Positions 34,015 to 44,407 of a stretch of DNA of 64,000 bases are shown piece by piece. The notes under the pieces were generated by a model. It saw only the letters and a list, made by a program, of their open reading frames with translations, did not search any database and was not told the origin of the DNA. Position numbers and translations under genes: made by a program. Source of the DNA: Ktedonobacteraceae bacterium (GTDB lineage: Bacteria; Chloroflexota; Ktedonobacteria; Ktedonobacterales; Ktedonobacteraceae); NCBI GenBank assembly GCA_035653615.1, contig DASRBN010000030.1:266041-330040 (forward strand), written 5' to 3'. Numbering within the stretch: the stretch's first letter is position 1; each line of letters begins with the position of its first letter.

Positions 34015-34521
34015 ATGGGAAATGAACAGATTCTGCGCAGGGTGAGAGTAGAGGGTGGAAACCTGAAATTTAGTGCCGCCCACTTCATCACCTATGGTGG
34101 CAAATGTGAACGGTTGCATGGCCATAATTATGGCGTGCTGGTTGAGATCGAGGGATCATTGAACGAAGATAAACTGGTCTTCGATTTCACCATACTCAAG
34201 CGACTTGTGCGTGAAGTGTGCCAAGAACTCAATCAACGCTTTTTGCTGCCAGTGCGTAATCCGCATCTTGAGATAAACGAGCTTGCCGATGCCTGGGAAG
34301 TACGTTTTGAGGAGAGACGCTATCAGCTCCCGCGCGCCGATGTTGTCGCGCTGCCCATCGATAACTCCACCGCCGAACGGCTGGCGGAATATATCTGCGG
34401 CGAATTACGACGCAAACTCGCCGCGTATGATATCTCCAATTTGCACACTATCATGGTCGGCGTGGCGGAGGCGCCCACCCAGATGGCCTATTATCGCGAA
34501 TCGCTGCATGAGGCAGAGTAG
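34015..34521 (+). CDS. 6-pyruvoyltetrahydropterin synthase/QueD-family enzyme
   Basis: Protein of 168 residues with the T-fold zinc site: His23 in FSAAHF, His35 and His37 in LHGHNYG, and the probable catalytic Cys31 in GGKCERLHGH. Family members make 6-carboxy-tetrahydropterin for queuosine (QueD) or pyruvoyl-tetrahydropterin for other pterins. The extended loop QRFLLPVRNPHLEIN departs from the standard length. No queC, queE or queF is in the window, so the exact reaction is open. The ATG lies ten bases after a GAGGC sequence; weak but sufficient. Confidence 0.85.
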   Translation: MGNEQILRRVRVEGGNLKFSAAHFITYGGKCERLHGHNYGVLVEIEGSLNEDKLVFDFTILKRLVREVCQELNQRFLLPVRNPHLEINELADAWEVRFEERRYQLPRADVVALPIDNSTAERLAEYICGELRRKLAAYDISNLHTIMVGVAEAPTQMAYYRESLHEAE

Positions 34522-34529
34522 GCCTGTTC

Positions 34530-35612
34530 CTAACTTGCCTGAGCCAGTGGCTTCGTCATACGTTTGATCTGCCGCATTTGTTCATGCAGGCGCTCACGCC
34601 GGCCTTTTTCCGGTAAGCCGCTGCGATAAGCACTTTTATATGCCTCGAAGTCCCAGGTCGAGAAGAATTGCTCGGCAGCGGTTCTACCGTTCTGATACAA
34701 CAGATCGGTCTGCTCTTTGCTCAAATTGAAGCTGGTGCCGCTGATGCCGTTTACCGGTATCACAATTGTGCGCACAAAGGTATGGTCGTCCATGTAGAGC
34801 CTGTCGTGAGCGGTGAGCATGGTATTCAAGAGCGCCTGCCCGACCTGTAAGACATTCCCGGTCGGGTTAACAGGCCATGCATTGGTGCTGGTAGGCAGTG
34901 AATCCACCAGGTGGAAGCCAAACGTCGGATGACGCGGCTCGCCCGGCACGTCGAAGAGCGATACCGGAAAGTTGCTGAGCAATCCGCCATCAACGATGCG
35001 AGAGTTTGTCCCATCCTGATTCTGCTGGTTCACGGGTATAAAGAAAAAAGGAATGCTCGCGCTCATACGTACTGCCAGCGCAATATTGAGATCGTCGGGA
35101 TCGATGCCATATTGAAGCGCATCTTGTGGCAAGCGCAGCATGCTGCCAGATGTAATATCAGAGGCAATCACTGTGAGACGATAGCGAAAGCGGGAATCCT
35201 TTGGCTCATTCTCTCGGCCTGGAATGACCAGGTCTCCGAACTTGCTTTTTTTCTTTGCTTGCAAATGCTCACTCATGAACTCCTCGATGTAACTTCCGCT
35301 GTGGATGCCACAGCGCGTGAGCAGATTGAAAGCTTCTCTCAGAAAGAACCAGTTGAAACCGCGATCTTTAGCGAAGCGCCGAAAATCCAGGCTGCTCATG
35401 ATCGTATATAGTTCACCGGCTGAATAATCAGCGGCCATCAGCGCTGCCACAAATGCGCCTGCTGATGTACCGGCAATATTGCGCCAGCGGTAGCCTTTTT
35501 CCTCGGCTACCGAGAGAGCTCCTACGTGGGCGATCCCACGTACGCCTCCGCCTTCGAGGACGGCATCGGCAAATTGTGATTGGTTATTGCCTGGTTGTAC
35601 TGGATGTAACAT
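34530..35612 (-). CDS. Patatin-like phospholipase
   Basis: Lipid acyl hydrolase of 360 residues with a Ser-Asp dyad. The oxyanion loop is GGGVRG (21-26), the nucleophile Ser is in GTSAG (48-52) and the catalytic Asp in RIVDGGLLSNFP (about 204). The insert between them is longer than in small patatins. AGGAG eight bases before ATG 35612 fixes the start, not 35648. No signal peptide, so it is cytoplasmic or delivered otherwise. It ends nine bases from the convergent QueD-like gene. Patatins can act in membrane-lipid turnover or as effectors; nothing here decides. Confidence 0.9.
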   Translation of the reverse strand: MLHPVQPGNNQSQFADAVLEGGGVRGIAHVGALSVAEEKGYRWRNIAGTSAGAFVAALMAADYSAGELYTIMSSLDFRRFAKDRGFNWFFLREAFNLLTRCGIHSGSYIEEFMSEHLQAKKKSKFGDLVIPGRENEPKDSRFRYRLTVIASDITSGSMLRLPQDALQYGIDPDDLNIALAVRMSASIPFFFIPVNQQNQDGTNSRIVDGGLLSNFPVSLFDVPGEPRHPTFGFHLVDSLPTSTNAWPVNPTGNVLQVGQALLNTMLTAHDRLYMDDHTFVRTIVIPVNGISGTSFNLSKEQTDLLYQNGRTAAEQFFSTWDFEAYKSAYRSGLPEKGRRERLHEQMRQIKRMTKPLAQAS

Positions 35613-35734
35613 AGAAATGTCTCCTGTATGCCTGGGGAGTTCTGCCAAAACTCTCCCAATTCATTTCAACGGTTGTACGAGTTAAACAAGAGATTTTTGT
35701 CGATAAAATCTCTTATCTGGAAGCTTTCTTTAAA

Positions 35735-36715
35735 TCAGTATGAGGACGTGCAGGCTTTCAATTTAGCCTCAAGCGCGGCTATTTCTGCCTGAAGTGCAGT
35801 GTTATCGCTGCGAATCTTCAGGAATTCCTGGCCAATCCAGGCGATAAAGACGCCTCGTGATGGTGTCCATTCGAGCATTGTCCAGCGAAAGACCTGCTGC
35901 GTTCCTGCTCCCAGGGATGGGTTAGATTCTTCGAGAGGATTGCGACCGATCTCTTCCTGAAGTGGCATGTTCGCGGGAGGCCAGTTGTTTTTCAGGACAT
36001 ATTCGCGAAAACCATGCACCACTTTATGACCGTTGGGAGCGGTCAACGTATTGCCGTCATCGTGCCAGCCGGCAGGAATAATGGGCACAAATTGCTCCTT
36101 TGTTGGGTCGAAACCGGCCGGTGGTACCGGCAACCATGGCGGGACTACGGCTGTCGCACTGACCAGGCGCATCCTGGCAGTATCATATTTGCGCGGCCCT
36201 GGGCGCAGCGTGGTTGGATTGTAGAGATTGGTCACGTTGGCCGAATCGCGCACCAGGAAATTACCATCGGCTGCAACGCCTGTCAGCACAATGATGTGGT
36301 TGCCGGAGGGTTGCCAGGGATACGGCACGACATCTCCAAGTCCCATATCATAAAAGCTGGTTTCAAGCCCTGCTACAAGAATAGGATAACCAAGGCGCAG
36401 CCATGCTCGTAGTGCAGCGACATCGAGACTTGCGGGTACGAAGTGCAGTCCAATTTGCGCGAGCAGCTCATACAACTGCTCTAGGGTCATACCATTAGTA
36501 TTGGAGATTGAGTTATTGCCGTCGTATTGAGCATACCACTGCTCGGCCTCGGCAATCATCTGTGCGGGTGTTTGGGTGGGAGCATGACCGACCGGAGCCA
36601 TTGATTTCACAACCGCGCAGGCAAAGAATCCGCAGGCGAATTGTGTTTTTGCTGGCTGGAACTGGTCTACATCCTGGAAACTGGCAATTTCGCCGGTTGA
36701 GGATAAAGGAATCAC
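35735..36715 (-). CDS. C39-like papain-fold peptidase
   Basis: Cysteine peptidase-like protein of 326 residues. The catalytic Cys28 is in QFACGFFAC, the His in SGNHIIVLTGV (about 143) and the Asp/Asn in FLVRDSAN, the order of a papain-like C39/peptidase-like fold. A C-terminal coiled coil (FLKIRSDNTALQAEIAALEAKL, in part) ends the protein. GTG 36715 is preceded by AAGGAGG seven bases upstream; the ATG at 36742 has no ribosome site, so the GTG is chosen. No membrane segment. It may process peptides or be an injected/effector-like enzyme; not certain. Confidence 0.72.
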   Translation of the reverse strand: MIPLSSTGEIASFQDVDQFQPAKTQFACGFFACAVVKSMAPVGHAPTQTPAQMIAEAEQWYAQYDGNNSISNTNGMTLEQLYELLAQIGLHFVPASLDVAALRAWLRLGYPILVAGLETSFYDMGLGDVVPYPWQPSGNHIIVLTGVAADGNFLVRDSANVTNLYNPTTLRPGPRKYDTARMRLVSATAVVPPWLPVPPAGFDPTKEQFVPIIPAGWHDDGNTLTAPNGHKVVHGFREYVLKNNWPPANMPLQEEIGRNPLEESNPSLGAGTQQVFRWTMLEWTPSRGVFIAWIGQEFLKIRSDNTALQAEIAALEAKLKACTSSY

Positions 36716-36912
36716 GGGGAAACCTCCTTGGGGTATTCTCATTCGAGAGGATGAATGAGTTCGAAGAAACATCGAGGGTGAATAAGGGGACGACAAAACG
36801 CTAAGAGGAGCAAACGCCGCACGCTTGCTTAGTGACAAGTATAACTGAGAAATGGAGATTTGTCTAGAGGTATGGCGCTCGTCTTAAAAGACTGGCAACC
36901 TGTTTCTCGCCT

Positions 36913-37779
36913 TCATTCGCCAGTGTTCCTCAGTAGATTCTCAATATAGCACTTCACGGCCTGAACTTGCTCGCTTTCATCGTGCTGATCGATGATCTTC
37001 ACAAGGGCGCTGCCCACAACGGCGCCATCAGCAAAGCGAAACACCTCTGCGATATGTTCAGGTGTAGAAAGTCCGAAACCCACCGCGACAGGCAACGGTT
37101 TGCCTTTCATATAGCCATAGACTCTAGCCACGAAGCTACGTAAGTGGGGTGGTAAAGTTGTGCGAGCGCCGGTGACGCCACTCAGGGAAACGCAGTAGAT
37201 GAAACTACTCGTATCACTGGCTGCCTGAAGAATCTGAAAAATGCGCTCGCCAGAAGCGGTGGGTGGGATCAAGAAATTGAGAGAAATTCCATATTTTTGG
37301 GCCGAATCTTGCAATGGAGCGGCTTCTTCGGGAGGCAGGTCGGGAATGATCAGGCCGCAGATACCGCTAGCTGTGGCATGTTGGCAGAAACGTTCGATGC
37401 CATATGCCAGGATAGGATTGTAATAGCCCATGAAGATCAGGGACGTATCGCATTGAGCGGAAATCTGGCGCGCAATTTCCATACAGCCCTGGATGGTCAT
37501 GCCACCTTCGAGAGCTACGTGACCTGCATGCTGGATGGTCGCTCCATCGGCGAGCGGATCGCTGAATGGTATGCCCAGCTCGATGATATCCGCGCCTCCC
37601 CGAACTGCTGCTAGCACCAGTTCGATGCTCTGTGCTGCCGATGGATAGCCGCACATGAAATATGGTATGAGGACTCCTCGTCCTTCATGCCTGGCTTTTT
37701 GAAAAGCCTTGCTGATACGGGAAGCGGGCATTGTTGTATCGAAGCCGGTGTTTTGCGGATTCTGATTTGCGGTTTGCAT
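36913..37779 (-). CDS. trpA: Tryptophan synthase alpha chain
   Basis: Cleaves indole-3-glycerol phosphate to indole and glyceraldehyde 3-phosphate. The catalytic Glu and Asp lie in ELGIPFSDPLADG, and the phosphate-binding GVTGAR and GFGLSTPEH loops are present. At 288 residues it has normal length. The ATG at 37779 follows AGGAG at seven bases; an upstream frame to 37812 is not used. It is the last gene of the trp operon, 70 bases after trpB, and acts with TrpB in a complex that channels indole. Confidence 0.97.
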   Translation of the reverse strand: MQTANQNPQNTGFDTTMPASRISKAFQKARHEGRGVLIPYFMCGYPSAAQSIELVLAAVRGGADIIELGIPFSDPLADGATIQHAGHVALEGGMTIQGCMEIARQISAQCDTSLIFMGYYNPILAYGIERFCQHATASGICGLIIPDLPPEEAAPLQDSAQKYGISLNFLIPPTASGERIFQILQAASDTSSFIYCVSLSGVTGARTTLPPHLRSFVARVYGYMKGKPLPVAVGFGLSTPEHIAEVFRFADGAVVGSALVKIIDQHDESEQVQAVKCYIENLLRNTGE

Positions 37780-37849
37780 GTTTATCTCCTGAGTAAGTTG
37801 GGTTTGTAGCACTGGGCACGGTGTTGAAATTGTTGCGACGGCTCCCAGA

Positions 37850-39085
37850 TCACAACGTCACATCCAAAGCGTTGGCAACGGTGAGCATGTCCTTGTCGCC
37901 GCGCCCGGACAGGTTCACTATAAGGAGTGATCCTGGTGGAATATTGCCCTGCTCGCCCAGCTCCAGCAAGTATCCAAGCGCGTGAGCCGGCTCTAAAGCG
38001 GGAATAATGCCTTCGCTCCTGCTCAGCGCTTGCAAACCTCGCAACGCGGCTGCATCACCAGCAGAAACATAGGTTGCTCGGTGTGTTTCTTTCAGATAGC
38101 TATGTTCGGGTCCAACGCCAGGATAATCGAGTCCCGCCGAGATGCTATGCGTATCGAGTACCTGCCCATCCTCATTTTGCAGGAGGTAGCTGTATGCGCC
38201 GTGCAATACGCCGGGCCTGCCTGCTACCAGGGTTGCCGCATGCTGGCCCGGTTGCAGTTCCTTGCCTCCAGCCTCGACGCCGATCAAATGTACTTCAGGA
38301 TCACCGGCAAAAGGGTAGAAAATGCCGATGGCGTTGCTGCCACCGCCGACGCAGGCAACCACCATATCAGGCAGGTGCCCCTCCTGAACGAGAATTTGTT
38401 CGCGGGCCTCAGTGCCGATCACGGATTGGAAATCGCGCACGATGCGCGGATAGGGATGCGGGCCGACCGCCGAGCCAATCAGGTAAAAGGTTGTCTCTAC
38501 GTTTGTTACCCAGTCGCGGATGGCTTCATTGATGGCATCTTTTAATGTGCGGCTACCGCTGTTGACCGGGCGCACCTCGGCGCCCAACAATTTCATGCGA
38601 AAGACGTTGAGCGACTGGCGTTGAATATCCTCTTCTCCCATGTAGACGATGCATTCCAGTCCGAGCATGGCACAGACGGTAGCGGTGGCAACGCCATGCT
38701 GTCCCGCGCCTGTTTCCGCGATGATGCGCTGTTTGCCCATGCGTTTTGCCAGTAGTCCCTGGCCAAGCGCGTTATTGATCTTGTGCGCGCCGGTATGCGC
38801 CAGGTCTTCGCGTTTGAGGTAGATTTTTACTCCTGGCGCTACCAATTGGGAGAAACGCGGCACATAATGCAGCGTTGTTGGGCGACCGACGAAGCTGGCA
38901 AGCAGTGCTTGTAATTCTTTCGTGAAACCGGCATCGTTTTGGGCCTCTTCATAGGCCTGCTCTAATTCTGAAAGAGGGGCCAGCAGGCTTTCGGGAACGA
39001 ATTTGCCGCCGAAAGCGCCGAAGCGTCCATGCTCATCGGGATAGCGATGATACTGATATGTTTGAGTCGAAATGGGTATTTGCAT
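37850..39085 (-). CDS. trpB: Tryptophan synthase beta chain
   Basis: PLP enzyme that joins indole and serine to tryptophan. The PLP-binding Lys is in [13 protein letters not shown], the phosphate loop GGGSNAIG follows and the family C-terminus SGRGDKD is present. 411 residues, standard TrpB1 length. It begins three bases after trpCF ends, so translation is coupled. It pairs with TrpA encoded next. Confidence 0.98.
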   Translation of the reverse strand: MQIPISTQTYQYHRYPDEHGRFGAFGGKFVPESLLAPLSELEQAYEEAQNDAGFTKELQALLASFVGRPTTLHYVPRFSQLVAPGVKIYLKREDLAHTGAHKINNALGQGLLAKRMGKQRIIAETGAGQHGVATATVCAMLGLECIVYMGEEDIQRQSLNVFRMKLLGAEVRPVNSGSRTLKDAINEAIRDWVTNVETTFYLIGSAVGPHPYPRIVRDFQSVIGTEAREQILVQEGHLPDMVVACVGGGSNAIGIFYPFAGDPEVHLIGVEAGGKELQPGQHAATLVAGRPGVLHGAYSYLLQNEDGQVLDTHSISAGLDYPGVGPEHSYLKETHRATYVSAGDAAALRGLQALSRSEGIIPALEPAHALGYLLELGEQGNIPPGSLLIVNLSGRGDKDMLTVANALDVTL

Positions 39086-39088
39086 GGG

Positions 39089-40534
39089 TTATTTCTCTTC
39101 TCTCTTGGTCTTCTCTGAAGAATATCTGGCGGCAACATTACGCGCTTGCTGGATAAAGGCACGTATCTTCGAGTCATCTTTCTCTCCAGCAGTCTCAACA
39201 CCGCTGCTGACATCGATACCCCAGGGCCTTACCTGAGAAATTGCCTCGCCAACGTTCTCCGGGGTCAATCCACCGGCAAGCAATACGGGTATTTCTTGCG
39301 CTACCTGGCGAGCGAGGCTCCAGTTATGGGTCAGACCTGAGCCGCCCCATTGAGATGAAGGCGTGTCGAGCAGAATGCGCCACATTGCCCCGCGATACGT
39401 GGATATCAGTCCGAGGTCATCTCGACTATGCAGGCGTAATCCCTTGATAACGGGGCACTTTATCTGCTGGCAGAACTCTGGAAGTTCGCTGCCATGCAAT
39501 TGAACAAAATCCAGGCCAAGCTGTTCAACGATATCGTTAATGAAGTTTGCCTCCCTGTTAACGAAGACACCTACGATATCAGGCGCTACTGGCCGATTTT
39601 CCATTGTGTTAAGCAGTTCCCTGGCCTGGCAAGGGTCGATATAACGCGGGCTTGGCTCATAGAACATCAGGCCAATCATATCCGCGCCTGCTTCGATGGC
39701 GGTTTGCAGGTGATGAGGAGCGCGCAGACCGCATATTTTGACCTGTACATCCCTGTTTGCCCCTTGTAATAACGCGCGCATCTGAGCAGGTATGTCGCTT
39801 GATGTGACAAGCGATTCGCCAACCAGCATGGCCTGTACATTATAGCGCGCGAGCCTGCGGGTATCGGCCGCCGTATGAATACCACTTTCGGCCACGATGA
39901 CGCGATCTTTAGGGATAAGCCTGCTCAATTCGCGAATGAGGTTGGGATGCAACTCGAATGTTGCGAGGTCGCGGCTGTTGACGCCGACAATGGCTGCTCC
40001 TGCGCTGACTGCTCGCAGTGTTTCCTCCATACTATGAACTTCGACCAGGCATTGCATATGTAGCTCCTGCGCAATTCTGAGCAGATGCTTGAGCTGGGTA
40101 TCATCTAAAATGGCGCAGATGAGCAGGATGGCATCTGCACCCCATGAGCGTGCTTCATATACCTGGTACTCATCGAAGATGAAATCTTTACGCAGAACGG
40201 GGATATTTACAGCCCGCTTGATTGCTGTGAGATAAGCTGGCGAGCCAAGAAAAAAGTGCGGCTCGGTCAATACTGAAATTGCAGCCGCGCCGTTGGCTTC
40301 GTAAGTTCGTGCCAGTGCGACAGGATCGAGATCAGGTGCGAGTAGCCCTTTTGATGGCGAAGCCTGTTTCACCTCCGCAATCAAACGTATGTTTGAGCCA
40401 ACCCTGAGAGCCTGCCACAAATCTCGCGGTGCGGGCTGGGCAGCAGCAAGGCGTTTTACGTCCTCCAGCGGGATTTCTCGCTTGCGCTGTTCAAGATCGA
40501 CGCGTGTTTGAGTGATGATGCGGTCGAGAAACAT
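39089..40534 (-). CDS. trpCF: Indole-glycerol-phosphate synthase/phosphoribosylanthranilate isomerase fusion
   Basis: Two consecutive barrel enzymes in one 481-residue chain. Residues 1-265 are TrpC: EVKQASPSKG, LRKDFIFDEYQVYEARSWGADA, ESGI and VGESL motifs are present. From KICGLR (about 267) the second barrel is TrpF, with FYEPSPRYI, LLAGGLTPENV and GIDVSSGVE. The enzymes catalyse steps 4 and 3 of tryptophan synthesis (ring closure and ribose isomerisation). Natural TrpC-TrpF fusions are known in Enterobacteria; here the order is the same. It starts three bases after trpD. Confidence 0.96.
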   Translation of the reverse strand: MFLDRIITQTRVDLEQRKREIPLEDVKRLAAAQPAPRDLWQALRVGSNIRLIAEVKQASPSKGLLAPDLDPVALARTYEANGAAAISVLTEPHFFLGSPAYLTAIKRAVNIPVLRKDFIFDEYQVYEARSWGADAILLICAILDDTQLKHLLRIAQELHMQCLVEVHSMEETLRAVSAGAAIVGVNSRDLATFELHPNLIRELSRLIPKDRVIVAESGIHTAADTRRLARYNVQAMLVGESLVTSSDIPAQMRALLQGANRDVQVKICGLRAPHHLQTAIEAGADMIGLMFYEPSPRYIDPCQARELLNTMENRPVAPDIVGVFVNREANFINDIVEQLGLDFVQLHGSELPEFCQQIKCPVIKGLRLHSRDDLGLISTYRGAMWRILLDTPSSQWGGSGLTHNWSLARQVAQEIPVLLAGGLTPENVGEAISQVRPWGIDVSSGVETAGEKDDSKIRAFIQQARNVAARYSSEKTKREEK

Positions 40535-40537
40535 AGT

Positions 40538-41577
40538 TCACCTTGCCAGAGAACGGGAAGAGTCGATAACATCGACCAGTTTGTGTTTCGCTTTACCTGT
40601 GCGCAACGTTTCACGGGCGAGTTTGACTCCATCGGGTAAAGATGCTACCTTTTCGTTTGCCAGCAGCGCGGCCCCCGCGTTCAGGCAGAGCATATCAGCT
40701 GCCGGTCCGTTGGACTCTCCGCTCAGGAGATTACGCAGCATTTCGGCGTTGTAGGCCGGGTCACCGCCCTGAAACGGCTGGCGATCTGTGACGCGGGTGA
40801 GTCCAACATCTTCCGGTGTGAGGGTGTACTCGCGTAATTCCTGCCCCTTGCGTACCTCGCAGATGCGTGTGGGAGCGCTCATCGAGCATTCATCAATACC
40901 ATCTTCGCCGTGAATGATGAGCGCGTGTTCGCTGCCCATGCGCAGCAATACCTCGCCCATCTTTCGCAAAAGCGAGCCGTCGGCCACGCCCAGCACCTGG
41001 TAACGGGTATGGGCGGGATTGGTCAGCGGGCCAAGAATGTTGAATACGGTGCGGATGCCGATTTCACGGCGTGTCGGGCCAACATGCTTCATGGCGGGGT
41101 GGTAGGCGGGAGCAAACATGAAGCCGAATCCGACCTCCTTTACGCAGCGAGCGACCTCTTCAGGACCCAGGTCGATGCGCACGTTCAGAGCTTCCAGCAC
41201 ATCCGCGCTGCCACAGCGGCTGGTGGCGGAACGGTTGCCATGTTTTGCCACACACGCGCCTGCAGCGGCGGCGAGAATTCCTGCCGCTGTGGAAACATTG
41301 AATGTTCCTGCTCCATCGCCTCCTGTCCCGCATGTATCTATAGCGCGAGAGGCGATATTTTCATCCAGGAACACCTGCACGGCCTTAGCGCGCATGACAG
41401 AGGCCATGCCTGCGATTTCTTCGACCGTTTCACCCCCTGGACGTAAGCGCAGTGCTGTCAGGAACGCACCCATTTGCGCCGGAGTTGCTACTCCGGTCAT
41501 AATTTCTTCCATCGCCGCCGCGGCTTCGCTCTCGCCGAGTGTAGCTCCGGCAGTGATATGCGCAATTGCTTCACGAA

Positions 41578-41581
<4 letters not shown>
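40538..41581 (-). CDS. trpD: Anthranilate phosphoribosyltransferase
   Basis: Transfers a phosphoribosyl group to anthranilate. The family PRPP-binding motif [17 protein letters not shown] is clear, followed by KHGNRSATS and [19 protein letters not shown]. 347 residues. It begins with an ATGA overlap with trpG's stop. No fusion to trpG, unlike E. coli. Confidence 0.98.
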
Positions 41582-42133
<552 letters not shown>

Positions 42134-42150
<17 letters not shown>

Positions 42151-43843
42151 GGGAGCCTCCAATCTGGGAATGGGAACGCCGGGAATTCGCAATCAGTTCT
42201 GCTTCGTCCAGGGCGCGTAAGAGGGCTTTAGCTTTGTTCATACTCTCCTGGTATTCCTGGGCGGGTACAGAGTCGGCGACGATGCCGCCACCGGCTTGAA
42301 TATAGGCTTTGCCATTCTGTATTACCATGGTGCGTAGGGCGATGGCCGTATCCAGGTTACCTGAGTAACCGAAGTAGCCTACGGCTCCCGCATAAACGCC
42401 TCGTTGCTCGCCCTCCAATTCGCAGATAATCTCCATAGCGCGAATTTTAGGCGCGCCTGAAACTGTTCCGGCTGGAAAACCGGAGCGCAAGGCGTTGTAG
42501 GGGGTAACATCCTGCCGCAGCTGGCCGGTGACGTTTGAAACCAGGTGCATTACATGCGAGTAGCGCTCGATTTCCATGAACTGGCTGACACGGACGCTGC
42601 CGGGTACACTGACCCGTCCAACATCGTTGCGGCCCAGGTCAACCAGCATGACATGCTCGGCCCGCTCCTTGGGATCATTTCTCAGCTCTTCCTCGAGCTT
42701 TTGATCGCTTTCCGGGTCGATCCCGCGTGGGCGGGTTCCGGCAATGGGATGGATGGTCACAATACCATCCTCGACGCGCACTAATAATTCTGGCGAGGCA
42801 CCGATGATTTGAAAGTCCTGCAAGTCGAGAAAGAACATATAGGGGGCGGGATTAATGGCACGAAGCGCGCGATAGACGGTGAATGGCGCCGCATTGACGT
42901 GACGGCTGAGGCGCTGGGAGAGTACAACCTGAAAGATATCGCCCTCACGAATATACTCTTGCGCTCGCAGTACCATGGCCTCGAACTCCTCTGCTGTGCG
43001 GTTTGAGCTAATCCGCGTTGCTGCCATATCAGTGATAGGCGATGGTTCATCGGGCAAATGTGGTGATTGCTGTAATTGCTGCTCTATCCTGTCAAGTATC
43101 GCCTGAACCCTGGTATATTCGCTTTCCAGATCGAGAGTGTCCAGGTGCAGGTGTGTGACGATTCTGACGCGATGTTTGAGGTGATCGAAGACAACTACTG
43201 TTTCGGTGAAGCAAAAGATCGCCAGTGGCAAACCGAGTTCGTCCCGCGATGGAACAGGCAAATGTTCGAAGTGCGTCACAGCCTCATAGGCCAGGTAGCC
43301 GACGGCGCCGCCATGAAAACGCGGCAGTTCATCACAGCTGCTATCAATGGGCGCAACCAATCGATATTGACCTAGTTCGGACTCAACGAACTTCAATGGA
43401 TCATGGCAGGAAATCTCTTCGATTTTTCCTGTGTCATCTTGTTTCTCGGATACGCCATAACCCCCTGGCATCCACCGGAGCATTGCCTTATCGCCGCGCT
43501 GTGTCATAACCAGGTATGGATCGATGCCTATGAATGAGTAGCGAGCAATATGCTCTCCACCTTCTACACTTTCAAGTAAAAAGCTGTAAGCAGGGACAGA
43601 GCCTGGAGCCTGTCCATATTTGACTTTGCAATAGGCCGAAACAGGCGTTTCCATATCGGCCAGGATATCGCGGCAAATTGGCAACAATGGGCGCCGGGTA
43701 TCTTCAAGCACTGCCATTTCAGCATCACGTTTGCGGCGAATGTCTTCGACTGTTGGGCGATTGTTCATGGTTGTACCCGGATAGGCTCCAGGCATTGTCC
43801 CTACAGAATGCGGTGGTTGTCTTACCACATTTTCGATAGGCAT
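42134..43843 (-). CDS. trpE: Anthranilate synthase component I
   Basis: Converts chorismate to anthranilate with ammonia from TrpG. The chorismate-binding core has [16 protein letters not shown]-type strand ([10 protein letters not shown]), [32 protein letters not shown], and the C-terminal [16 protein letters not shown] motif. 569 residues from the ATG at 43843, longer than usual because of the N-terminal region. The peptides [11 protein letters not shown] (13-23) and [11 protein letters not shown] (about 75-85) are encoded by copies of the dispersed GTAGGGACA repeat in opposite orientations. The second sits where relatives run straight from TPVSAY to [10 protein letters not shown]. The feedback-binding LLESVEGGE region is otherwise intact. 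First gene behind the T-box leader. Confidence 0.97.
43591..43615 (-). repeat. Dispersed repeat inside trpE, copy 2
   Basis: CAGGGACAGAGCCTGGAGCC and then TGTCC on the plus strand, matching the intergenic repeat at 43963 except for a few bases. It is in frame with trpE and encodes the extra peptide at about residues 75-85. Confidence 0.65.
43779..43805 (-). repeat. Dispersed repeat inside trpE, copy 3
   Basis: On the minus strand it reads TGTAGGGACAATGCCTGGAG and then CCTATCC, the same consensus as 43963-43990. It encodes [11 protein letters not shown] near the TrpE N-terminus, in the opposite orientation to the copy at 43591. Confidence 0.65.
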
Positions 43844-43875
43844 CGTTACATCTCTCTTCCATTGAAAATTGTCAT

Positions 43876-44247
43876 AAAAAAACGCCACTCTTCCCTTGCC
43901 AGGGACGAGAGGCGTAAAGCTTTCGTGGTGCCACCCTAATTCAGATCATCCATGTCAATTCCTGTAGGGACAGTGCCTTGTGCCTGTCCTGAGTCAGATG
44001 GATAATCCCTCTTTGCCGGATACGAGATCTTTCCATGCTACAATGGTAAGGATATATATCCTGTCCTCAGTAACGGGGGACATTCCGAAAGAGTCCTACT
44101 AATTCTTCGCGAGAAGAATGTTCGCTCTTTGCTCGCAGGCCCATTCAACGACTGCATCGGGTCGGGTTCCACCGGTGCCGACTCTCTGTGACCTTTGCGG
44201 GGTCGTTTACTTCTCCTGTTCGTCGCTTTTGGTATGCTGTTGTGTAT
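43876..44247 (-). promoter_or_regulatory. Tryptophan T-box riboswitch with terminator
   Basis: The leader on the minus strand contains the T-box core AGGGTGGCACCACG (43937-43924), followed by a terminator stem at 43914-43883 and seven U (43882-43876). Stem I can be built: CAGG near 44217 with CCTG at 44139-44136, AGTA, and the helix AACGAC/GTCGTT, leaving GAA-UGG in the specifier loop; the UGG (44143-44141) is the Trp codon. TGGC in the T-box core (43933-43930) pairs with GCCA, the 3' end of the tRNA-Trp at 62481. Uncharged tRNA-Trp would favour the antiterminator and allow trp expression. A copy of the dispersed repeat (43963-43990) is embedded between stem I and the T-box core, an unusual insertion. 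Confidence 0.88.
43963..43990. repeat. Dispersed repeat in the trp T-box leader, copy 4
   Basis: TGTAGGGACAGTGCCTTGTG and then CCTGTCCT is the best-conserved member of the family. It stands inside the T-box leader, between stem I and the antiterminator region, and can fold on itself (GGGACAG/CTGTCC). Confidence 0.7.
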
Positions 44248-44253
44248 GGTGAA

Positions 44254-44282
44254 AGTATACTGATGGTTATATGGTTTGTCAA
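44254..44282 (-). promoter_or_regulatory. trp operon promoter
   Basis: On the minus strand TTGACA (44282-44277) and TATACT (44259-44254) are exactly 17 bases apart. Transcription would start near 44247 and produce the T-box leader. It is divergent from the STAND regulator gene starting at 44408. Confidence 0.82.
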
Positions 44283-44407
44283 GGATTTTACGACTTTCGA
44301 AAAAGCTTTATGCTTGATTAGCGATGTGTTATTATTTACCAGGCTGCTTTTATGGAATCTGTTGTTGAGAGTGTTTCTCTTGCATATGAGAAAGTAGGCT
44401 CTGGCAC

